A stretch of DNA of 64,000 nucleotides from Yponomeuta sedellus (Eukaryota > Arthropoda > Insecta > Lepidoptera > Yponomeutidae): assembly GCA_934045075.1 (NCBI GenBank), contig OW203751.1, positions 6,645,822 to 6,709,821 of the forward strand, given 5' to 3'. Position 1 is the stretch's first letter. Every line of letters starts with the position of its first letter. The position numbers and the translations under genes are program-made. The notes below the pieces were generated by a model that saw nothing but the letters and a program-made list of their open reading frames with translations, did no database searches and was not told the DNA's origin. Below are positions 43,076-55,000 of this stretch, piece by piece.

Positions 43076-46000
43076 TTACATGCATACATCTTCTTCTTCA
43101 GGCTACGTTATGTAGTCAATTGCTGGACATAGCCCTCCCATAATGAACGCCATAGCGCCCTGTCTTCAGCTTGCCGCATCCAGCATCTGCCGGCCGTTTT
43201 TCGCAGATCGTCATCCCACCTGGTCAGAGGGCGTCCTACACTACGTTTGCCGAGTCGCGGTCTCCACTCAAGAACACGCCACGCATGCATACATTCATAC
43301 ATACAATTGTTATTAAAGAAACAATGTTCCGTACCTATAGTATAATAAAAAAAATTTAATCCAATTTTAAATTCTTTTTAAGTGTTATTTACTTAGCATT
43401 TGTTTTTAATTTAGATTCATTGTAAGATTGTAAATTTGTTATATTTTATTTAAGTCTAATATTTGCGCACCTTAACTGGTAGACCATGCATGTTAAACTG
43501 TACCAGCTACCTCAATGTATTTACCATGCTTCAGCAAATAAAATGTTTTATCTTTATTTTATCTTCATCATACATAACTCCACGCCTGTCTCCCAGAGGG
43601 GTAGGCAGAGACCAGGGACTGCCACTTGCCACGATCCTGACAGATCACCTTCGCTTCATCAACGTTCATAAGTCGTTGCATGCACGCACGCCGTTTCCGG
43701 GTACTTTTTATCTTTCTCTTTGCTTATACATCCCCTGTTAGGTCTTTTTTTTTATTCATAGCAAAAAAAGAGATCATTACATTTTTTTGTTTTACAAATG
43801 TCGCCCAACTGCTGTCCGTTGCGCTCATTATAACTTAAGGCGTTTCGGGGCGCCAACTAGAGCCAACAATGGAATAAAAATCATAAATTTTGTTATAATA
43901 CGTTTTTATTTAAAAGTGAAAATGACAAATATCAACAAAAAAAAAAAACTGTGACAACTATTTTTAGAACTTACAGTCTAGAGATCACTTTTAGTGATAA
44001 GGCCGCCGTCTGTACTCTTAGGTTAAGAAATATCTGTGTAATTTCCTTTTTTATGTACAATAAAGTGTTCTCTATCTATCTATCTGTATATCTAGAACCT
44101 ATAATCAATAGATTAGAACTTTAATCGATTTGTGTCAAAAATGGCCGTTTTTGGCGGAAAATTATTAAAGTCCTTGGTTGTTGATTGTAGGTTCTAAACT
44201 GTAGGTTGCCGTGAGTCGCCCATTGGCTCAATTGGTAGAGCGCTGGTACGGATAGCCAGAGGTTGCGGGTTCGAATCCCGGCATGGGTGAAATTTTTAGC
44301 CTCTAAATAGGTTTTTAAATACTGCTTTCAGCCATTTTGACAGAAACACCTAACACACCGCGTGACGTCACGCTTCAGTACCGTGCTTCACCCGTGCTTT
44401 GTTGTGGTGTGACTACTAGTGATTAAGATACTTGTTTACCTAGGCGTGACGTCAAATTCCACAACATGACACTGCGAGCCGCTTTCCCATCAAGTAATTT
44501 TAGAAAAATGGCTTTAACCTTCGTGGAACTTTAGTTTATTACTGAAGTAGGCGTGCCTGCAGTCCTGGAGCCCACTGGGATTGTGGGCGACGATAGCAAG
44601 AGGCCCGACGGAATGACTCTCATTCCATGGAAGAATGGGCGGTCGCTGGTCTCGGATGCAACTTGTGTCGATACGCTAGCACAGTCCCATATCCATGCGA
44701 CCGCCTGCCATACGGGGCCGGCGGCGTCCAACGCAGAGTCGAATAAGAGGCACAAATATGCAGCCATAGGGCAGGGCTATATATTTGTGCCTTTCGGAGT
44801 CGAGACTCTGGGGCCATGGAGTCCGGAGGCGCGACTCCTCTTTAAGGAGATCTCGTCGCGCCTAGTCGACGCTTCAGGAGACCCGAGGGCTGGTGCTTAC
44901 TTTGGCCAAAGGATAAGCCTAGCCATACAGCGAGGCAATGCCGCCAGCCTTCTTGGTACTCTGCCGCCCGACAGCGATTTGGCTCAAATATTTTATTTAA
45001 ATTAGAATGTTTTACATAGGCTTCTACTTATGTATGCGGAATCTGGGATTCCAATAATTTTAAACACAATGTCTGACCTCCATGGTCAAATTCGTTCTTT
45101 TTTTAAATACTGGCCGCTAATATGTTTCTCTTATACACGTTAGTGTTTTGTTTTTGTTGGGCTTAAAATGTCAAATCGCTGAAAAAGTGGAACTCACTCG
45201 TGAAAATATTCGTGCTATGATTTATTACGATTTCCGACGTGGTTTAACGCAACAACAGTGCGTAGATCAATCAACTTCGACTTTTGGTGGTGAAGCTCCA
45301 TCAAAAACGACTGTGTATTACTGGTTTAGTGAGTTTAATCGCGGGCGCAGTAAGCTCACGGACGAAGTTAAAGAAGTTCGCCCGAAATCGGTGGTTGTGC
45401 CACAAAATATTGAAGCTATGCGAAAACTAATAATGCAAGACCGCCATGTTACGTATCGCGAGATAGAGGCTATTCTGGGCATATGTATGACGAGCTTTCA
45501 AAATTTGTTCGCGTTGGATCACGCACAACTTAACTCAGGATCAAAAAGATGCTCGCGTCGAATGGTGCAAGAAAACCTTAAAAAAATTCAACGGAGGCGA
45601 CTCAAAATTTGTTTATAATAAATATCTACACAGGTGACGAATCCTGGATCTAGGCGTACGATCCCGAAACTAAACAACAATCAACAGTTTGGGTGTTTCA
45701 AAATGAGCCGAACCCTACGAAAGTAGCTCGTGCAAAAAGCACTGTAAAGCAATGGTGGCCTGCTTTTTTGGTATTAATGGCCATGTGGCTACAATACTAC
45801 TGGAGAATCGCAGAACGGTTAATTCGGAGTGGTACACGACCATTTGTTTGCCGGAAGCATTTGAAGAAATACGCCAAAACAACCAGCGACGCAGAATCAT
45901 ACTTCACCATGACAATGCCAGCTGTCATACATCTCAGGAAACAACTACATTTTTGGATGGTCAAAAAATAGAATTGATGGGTTCTATTTATTCCCAAATG

Positions 46001-49000
46001 TAAAGAATAAATTACGTGGTCAACGATTTTCGACCCGTGAAGATGCCGTAGATGCGTTCAAACAGCACGTTTTGGAGATACCTCAATCAGAGTAGAAAAA
46101 GTGTTTTACAAATTGGTTTTATCGAATGAAAAAGTGCATCGATCATAGTGGAGAATACTTTGAAAAACATTAAAAGCATATTTAGCCATTATACATTTGT
46201 TTATTTTTTCTATTCCGCATACATAAGTAGGTAGTAGCCCTCGTAGGTTTAGTTCCATTTTTATAATAATAGTGTGAGTAGTGAAATATATATACATATA
46301 TATGCAAATACTGTTAAAATATAATTAAAAATACATTAATGAAATATAGTTTTTTTTTTGTAAACACTAAATGTGTCCCCTCATCATGGAAGAGGATTCA
46401 AAAATCTTTCGACATGCCTTCATGTTCAACCTACCTTAGCACCAACGCCCGTGGCTACTTCCAGCAGCCTTGTGTTGAACTCGAGGGGGCGACAATTGCA
46501 GATCCGCCCCTGAAGCCTTAAGGCCTCGAGGCACCTTGCTGCTCCATCCATTGCTTCCATTTGTGCCAGCCTGTCGCCTAGACTCTGACCGGCGCCCATC
46601 GCCACCTCGTAATGTCTGAAATAAAACATGGCAGTTCCTGTTACAATTCGGGCAGTGGCGTAACTATGGGGTGGTAGGGCTGTGGAATAGGGGCCCCGAA
46701 CCTATCGGGGCCTCTAGTCCACGCGACCCCGAGCTCAGACATAACCTATAATTTATAAAGAAATTTTGTAAAATATGTGTACGAGTATTTTTTATACAAG
46801 TAGGTAGCTTAAGTTATCATTAACATTTCAAAACATTCATTAGAAAAGGGATCGATGAATTTTATAATACATCCATTGGTTAGATACATTAAATAAAAAC
46901 GTTTCAATCCAAAACTGTTGTATGGAATCAGGCGTTACTTTGCGGAAATCCATAATAGCATTAAAACGTGAAAATTACTTTGCTAAATTCCGCCAAAATT
47001 CTCACAAGCACCATGCGGCTAGTTACTGCACCGCCCTCCCTCCCTCTTTTTCAAGCAGAAGCAAGACACGAACACACTACCACCGACCGCCAATACTTGT
47101 GTGAGAAAACACGCGACGCGTTTCGCCTCTAACACGAGGCATCCTCAGGCTCACAAGTGACCGTCACCGAAAAACCTTTCGTATTTATAGGATAGGCCGC
47201 CCCGCCCCCGATAACGTAACGTAACCGTCAATCCGTGAACCGCCTAGCGGTCATTATTGTTTTGCGTAAAAATAGCGATTAGCGGTTGACGGTTTAACGG
47301 TCACCGGTCGCGCATTTTCTCACACAATTAAAACAAACAAATAATTTTAACGAATATGATCTTCGTTCTTATTGCCTTATTGTACAGAAGTCGGTTTTTA
47401 TTATTTACTAGCTATTGCCTGCGACGCCGTCTGCGTGGACTTTAGTAGCTACAAACGAAAAAAAAAAAACGGCGAAACACGTGTTCAATCAATTGTGTTA
47501 ACGAGTATTTATTTTAAATTTCAAGAAAATTAGACAACATTCTTTATACCTCCCATACAAATCTAAGCAACCCTTTTCGCCCCTTCAGGGGTAGAATTTC
47601 AAAAAAAATCCTTGCCTTCATTATACTGTCCCTCTGTGCAAAATTTCAGGTTCCTAGGTCCAACGGCTTGGGCTGGGCGTTGATGAGTGAGTCAGTCAGT
47701 CAGGACTTTGAATTTTAGTTACATAGATTTTACAATTTTTATACGTTGTGCATTCAGCAAACAGAATTTCGCCGTCACCTGGCAAGGCGGAAAGACGGCA
47801 GATGGATTAGGGCAACCATAGAGTAGCGGCCGAGAACAGAACGACGGGACGGTCAGTGGGTAGACCAGTAGCCCGATTTCTATATCAACTCTTGTTATTA
47901 GACCCCAATGCACGGGTCTCTTCCTGCATTGCAAGAAGGCTAGGCCATACTCCACCACGCGGGCCAAGTCCGGGTTGGTGGAGGATTGTAAGACAGTGGC
48001 AGGTCTTACTGTCAGAAGTTATCAAGCCGCCCATCAGTCGGCCTCTGACATGGCTTAACGACTGTAATTACATGACAGCCGGCACCAACGGCTAACCGTG
48101 CCTTGCGAAGCACGGAAGCGCTCGGAAAAATGCCACTAGTGGTAGTCACGGGACGGTCACCTATCTTGCACCTGACCGCGCCTGTTGTTGCTTAACTCAA
48201 GTGATTGAATCCAATCACACGGTTCGCCTAGGCCACGAGCGCTTCGCAGTAGCCCGATTGTCCGACGAGATAGTTGAGTCGGCGGAAGGTCCGAGACCGT
48301 GACGGGACCTTGAGAGATGACACTTAGGGGAAAAGGCCTATACCTAGCAGTGGGCAGCGGTTGAAAATTGACTTGATTCCTAGTGAAGTCCCACTCACCT
48401 CAAAGCTTTGCCAATGTCGCATTTCCTCCGATACACGTCGCCAGCTATCCTGACAGCCCTTGCGTAGCAGCCCTGGTCACCGGCTACCGCCGCTAGCCTC
48501 AACGCCTCCTGTAAAGAGAAACAATGGGCAACTCGTGAGAAACAATAAACCTAATAAATTATCGCGGTTAGACCCGATTAATACGTAACTTAGGGGAGTG
48601 GGGGGTAATGGGATCCAGTCTAATTTAGGCATAATTACACACTGTAGACGGGTAGGTACGTACGCGCGAGCGGCCGCATCGCTCCTCAGTGCCCGTCATT
48701 TCTATGATCTGAGGTTGAGGATCAAACGCACGTCGCGTCGGTTTTAAGCAGATTTATCGTAATTTTTGTCGATCTTCGAAGACGAAATGTAAGTACCTAC
48801 TGGTGCCATTGTCTTCCACCGCGATTATATTGTTAAGTACCTATAACATATTTTATAATACAAGTGTTTACAGACGACGTGATTGCATATTAATAACTAT
48901 AATTATGATACATTATATAACTGACAAAAACTCAACTGCTAAAGGTCATTCGAATGGTAGCGTGGTGTTCGGGTCATCTATCTCCCTCCAAAATGGTTGA

Positions 49001-52000
49001 GACCTCAGATTGTGTTCTGAGGTTGAGACTGATGATGGCTGAGCACTGCGTTATGCGAACGAGTGCTGTTCGTGTGTCTGGCCTCAGCACTTATGTTTGC
49101 CCCTATTATTGTGAGACATTTGCCAAATGCTTTGGCATTTAGGGTTGTTAATGGCAATCATGAACTCTTATTAGGTTTACATAATATGGCAACTGATGTA
49201 TTTGGTTTTAAGATGATTAGAGAAAAGATGGTCAGAGTGGAGTTTTTTTTTCCGCTGCCTTTTTCTCCACTACAATACGGCCCGAAGGCGGCGGCTTACA
49301 TTTTACATTGTACATTGACATTCAGCAAACAGAATGTAAATTCTTTACGTTGAAATAAAATGATTTGAATTTGAATTCTCTTAAATTTTATTCTGTATAG
49401 CGTATAAAGTGATGGTTAAATATTGTTTTGAAAGTGATAATTCTTCGTAAGTATTTTATAGTGTTTCTAAAATTTGTCAAAATTCGAAAACGACCATTTG
49501 AGGGTATGGGAACCAACTGGCTCTCTGGTTTATATTAGCATGAGTTTATATGCATTCATAATTTTTATGTTTTAACGTTTTTGTTATCATGTTTTACCTA
49601 CATGTAATTGTAGTCTGGCTACTACTGCCCCAATGCATGGTTATCATTAGGTACCCCATCCACTGGTTCCTATTACCTCAACCATCGGGCAATGGGAGCC
49701 AAGCCAAAGCTACTTTAAAAAAAATACGATTATGGCAAAAGTGGCTAGATTGGTTCCTTGATGACAAGAACTTAAGGCTAAGTAATTAGTTATAGTGTTC
49801 AAAACACCAAAAATTGTAACAAAATGTTCATTCAGACAAAAGTAATTTTACTTATTCCTTAAGTGGTTTCCATTCCCCCCACTCCCCTACCTGATTTTTT
49901 TGATGGAAGAGTTCGGTCAAATTTCGCTCTGATTCCAGTCCGATTGAAGTGAAATTGCTTTTATACCACAGAAAACAAAAAATACAGAAAGAAACATATT
50001 ACTTTTTTCGGGGTTCTAAAATGCGAAAAATTAAATTACTTTTGAAAGAAACTTATTGGATGTTGTCTCTTCATTGAATTCTAAACGTAGAAGACGTCTA
50101 GACTTCAATGAAGACGAAAAAGGAATGTAAGTAAATGCATAAAAACATAAAATTTAACCAGATATCTCAAATATCAATATTTGAGTTATCTGGTCAAATT
50201 TTACTATATAAAACGATTTTTAAAGTAAAATTTGATACTTACATAATAAGGCGCTACATGCAAGTTGTGACGTCACAGCCCAATTTGTATTCTGACGTGT
50301 TTTTGTACCACGTGACAATATTGACTCGTCGACAGGTTACCTATATTATGCAACGTGCAGCCGTTATTGCATGACTGAGCAACGAACGAAAGTTCTTCAT
50401 CTTCAGAAACTTTCACATTCGTAATATCGTCGTTGATATTACAAAATGATTTGTCAAAAAATATAATAATTAGTTTTTTCGCTAAATTTGTATCAAAACT
50501 AACAAACTAGAAAGATAGCAAGACGTCGAAATCCTGACCTAATCAGGCTGAGGTCATAATGTCTTACACTTAGGTACCTACATTCAGAACGAAGTTTTCC
50601 TTCAATTTCAACATCATTCGCTAAACGGTTCAGTGCCTTCTCATTTCCCCATGTCTATAACAGAGTTTTGGCATATTATGACATCAAAAAAAAAAACAAC
50701 CCACGTGAAATCAAACATATAGTAAAGAAATGGCTGCTTACCCTTAATTACGATGATACTGAATCTCTGTTGGTTACACGCACATAGAGACCCAATTTAT
50801 CACACAATACTCTCACAACCAACAACGAATACGCACACACATAGACGCACTCTCATCTTGACACATATACGCACACACACAAACGCACACACATACATAC
50901 ACCCTCATACATACACTCACACACACACAAACTCCTACTGCTAAGTTTTTGTTTTATTACCTACTTAAAGATTCTTGTGTTACCTACCTACTGCCTAATT
51001 TGCATGCTTAGTAACACAAATTTATTGTTATTAAATTTTTAATACAGTTGCTCAAAGAGTGGCGTATTACAGGGACGTATAGCGTGGGGGATGTCGGCTA
51101 TTACACACTCGTGGTTTTTTTTACCTTTCCCGCACTAGTGCGTTTTCTTTCCCAACTGTCAAAATAACGTCTATTAAAAAGAAAAACCAACCATGAAGTT
51201 TTTACTAAAAAAATTCATTGAAGTTTTTATGAGCTACTAATTTGTTTCAATAACAGATTTAATAATTTGATTGAATGATTATACAATTTTTATTTTTAAT
51301 GCACTAACCCGTGCTAAGGACAAATTTAAAAACCTATTTAGAGGCTAAAAATTTCACCCATGCCGGGATTCGAACCCGCAAACTCTGGCTATCCGTGCCA
51401 GCGCTCAATTGGTAGAGCGCTGGCACGGATAGCCAGAGGTTGCGGGTTCGAATCCCGGCATGGGTGTAATTTTTAGCCTCTAAATAGGTTTTTGATTGAA
51501 TGAGTTAAGTTAGGTTTCATTTCATCTCATTAAATTTCATTTTCATTTCATATCAATAAAAAAAATCTACTGAAGACTTGGCTGTATGGGCATAGTTCCC
51601 TTTGCCTACTAGAATGGGTGAAGAAAAAAAATCTCTGCTTATATTTTTTTACGGTTGGCGCCATTTTCCAAATATTTTTTCTATAATAAATTGCAAATTT
51701 TTTTCGCAACTCTATTAAAAATAGTCGTTCAGTACACGTGCGGAACCGTCATTGCAACTTTTTCCGACTGTCAACCCTCGCCTTCGGCTGCGCCTCGGCT
51801 CGGGTAGACATTTGTCGGAACTCTTTGCAATGACAGCCTTTCCGCACTTGTAATGAAATTATATACTATTCCCGGTAACACATTTTTTCTTTTTTCATTT
51901 TATCTGTTTTGCCAGTAGCATAGAGGCTCTCTGAAACTATTATGTAAGCTAAACGTAGTCGAGCGTCTGCGATACAGGATTTCCTAGTGCAGGGCTCAAT

Positions 52001-55000
52001 GCTAATCTTATGTTGTTTTCCGTAATCTGAAATAAATGTTTTGTATTTTGTATTTAGATAAAAAAACGAACGAAATTTTCTAATATCACAGACGATATTA
52101 TAGTAGGCTTTTTAACTTAACCTAACTCAGAGCTAATTTCTTTATTAAAAATTTCGCTAAGTAAATAATTAACTGTAGTGCTGTGTCTTCGCATTTCCCA
52201 AAAAAGACCATGACAGAACGTTATTTAAGCATTTCGATATCAACCCTTGTATGCCCCCAATGCTGGGGAACGGGTCTCTTCCTGCACCGCAGGAAGATTA
52301 GGCCATACTCCATCACGGGGGCCAAGTCCGGGTTGGTGGAGGATTGTAACTTGTAAGACAGTGGCGGGCCTCACTGTCACAAGTTATCATAAGGCCTCTG
52401 ACGTGGCTTAGCGACTTAATGAATGAATGAAACGTTTTTATTTCAGACCGAGATCCATACACATTCACACAGATAATTAAGACACAGAAATATCACATGT
52501 CACAGATTGATACACAAACTACAAAATATTACAAAGTCAATGAGGGATTTTCTTTTTATTGTTTTCTAAATACTTCCCTAGTCGCTGGATAGATGTCGCT
52601 GAACTTGGTAAGTTACTGCAAGGTACGGAAAACCACATTCCTTTTTTTATTATTTCTTTTGGATTTTTGAGATCATAAAACTAAACTTACATTATGTAAA
52701 TAACAATATTTAGTCGATCAATTTTTATCAATCGTCTCAAATCGTAAGACATGGCTAGTAACGTAGTCAGTTCAGCGCCATCTACACACTTCTTGAGAAC
52801 TACTTTTTTTTTAATACTCAAAAAGAAAAACTCCCCATTATAACAACGTTATCAATAATAACAATGTCAATTAATAAGAAATAATTATATTTACATTCAT
52901 CTGATTAAAAATAAAATTTTATGAAATTTGAGTAAATATAGAAATATGAAATTTTATAAAATATTGAAATTAATTCGTTAGTACAACAAGGTCCGTACCA
53001 ATATGTTAGTACAAAAATTTACTATGTATGAGACAACCGCCACTGACAGACTCTAGCCTGCGAGATGCAGCTTAACCCAGTGCGTCAGGATAGGATTATC
53101 GATCTTGTCGGCAATGATCTTGAGAAGGCCATTGGCACTGCCGCGAACCCTAAACAAAAGGGATGCCGCTCTCTTTCGCATTATCGCGTGGAAGCCATCC
53201 GTGTGTGTCTCAGCGAACATCCTCGAGGCATCTTAGTTTAATAGTGACATCTTCAATTCAGAAATCGGCTCCTAACCTAACCGCACTCACGTTGCAATAG
53301 TCATGCGCGTCACCCAGCTCGCCCCGGGAGCGTAGTGCCGCGGCCATTTGCAGAAGCGCCACTCGGTGCAGCCGCGTGTTGAGATCCGCCGCCCTGGGGG
53401 TTGAGAAATGCAAGGAAGGATGTTACGAGTAGAAAGTGCTTTTACCTCCCTGGGGGTTGGGAAGCACTAACGTGTCAATAAGAGTAAGATATTTTGGTGT
53501 TTTTACTATCATGGCGGTTGGGGAGTACAATGAGGTTAGATAGATTTTTTTGGTGTTTATTCTTCCCGCGGGTGTCGTAAAAGGCGACTAAGGGACACAA
53601 ACCGGGGGGTGGGCAGCATCGCCCCCTGCAGTACAATTCCACCAAACTGCGATCCCAAACCCGCATGGCCAGCGTGGGGATTATGGGCAATTCCCCCAAT
53701 GATGGCACAACCTTGCGCTATGGCGCTCATTAGGGGAGGGCTATGTCCAACACAGCAGTGAACTAATATAGCCTGAAGAATAAGATAAGAATAATACCGC
53801 TCTGAGGGTTAAGGAACATTTCTTCTTCGCTGACCGCTGACGCTAGGGATCCGCTGATTGTTGCCCAGGGTGCGCCGGGCTCCACGTACGGGCTCTATGA
53901 GTAAGTAATTCGGGGATGCTCCTTTTATAGGGAAGACTAACACGTCAGAAAGATTTTTCGGTGTTTTTTACCGCCCTGAGGGCTGAGAACCCTAACGTGT
54001 CAGACCGATATTTAGGTGTTTTAACGTCCTAGGGGTTTTGCAAACTAACGTGTCGGAAAGATTTTTGGATTTTACCGCCTGGGATTTGGGGAGCATTAAC
54101 ATGTCAAAATCTGAGGCTTGGGAAGCATTAAACGTCAGAGTGCTTAGTGCGAGTTTGACAGATCCAATCGAATAACTTTACTACCGCGTTAATCGAGATT
54201 CGAGTAGGTAGTGAGTATGAGTAAGTTAACCGTTCGAACTGGCAAAACGCTGTCACAGTACAATTCGCACTCGCGTTTATTCGTGTTTTGGCTGGTAAAC
54301 GTGTTCACTTCTCAACGTAAACCATTACAACTCGCACTCAGCAATTTTAATTTCCATACTTGTCGCCAGGTGGCGCTTCCTCGGTGCCATAGAAATATGA
54401 GTTTACGTTAACGCGATCGAGTAGTTAAAAAACTCGCACTAAGCACTCTGAAAGAAATATTTGGGTTTTTATCACTCGGTGGCGCAGCGGTTTGGCACGC
54501 TGACTGTAAAACCGAAACTCGGGTTCGATCCCCGTCTGGGTCAGTCTAGGAAAAGAACTTTTCTAGTTTGTCTCGGGTCTTGGATGTTATCTATGTATTT
54601 ATTGTATTAAATCTATCGTCGCGTTAGCACCTATAACACAAGTCATTTAGTTGTACCTACTGAGCATAGGGCTAACGAGATCTGTGTAATATGTCCATAA
54701 ATATTTATTTGTTTGTTTGTTTGTTTGTTTGTTTGTTTGTTTGTTTGTTTGTTTGTTTGTTTGTTTGTTTGTTTGTTTGTTTGTTTGTTTGTTTGTTTGT
54801 TTGTTTGTTTGTTTGTTTGTTTGTTTGTTTGTTTGTTTGTTTGTTTGTTTGTTTGTTTGTTTGTTTGTTTGTTTATTTATTTATTTATTTATTTATTTAT
54901 ATCTTTAATATCGTAGAGCACGATTTTTGTTCTTATAATCTGGTAGAGTGAAGTAAGGGTCATTAGCAAATTACGTGAGAAAGTAGCACTGTATTATAGG

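Noticed and set aside
42589..43143. Long frames with HTYIHTYI- or VCMYVCMY-type repeats
   Set aside because: They are translations of the (CATA)n microsatellite in all frames, fused to the rapsyn exon 11 region on the wrong strand.
47900..48247. Genuine 5S rRNA gene
   Set aside because: Only the internal-promoter half is 5S-like. The rest is a SINE body and the copy is flanked by target duplications.
54691..54951. FVCLFVCL-type membrane protein
   Set aside because: Translation of the (TTTG)n microsatellite.
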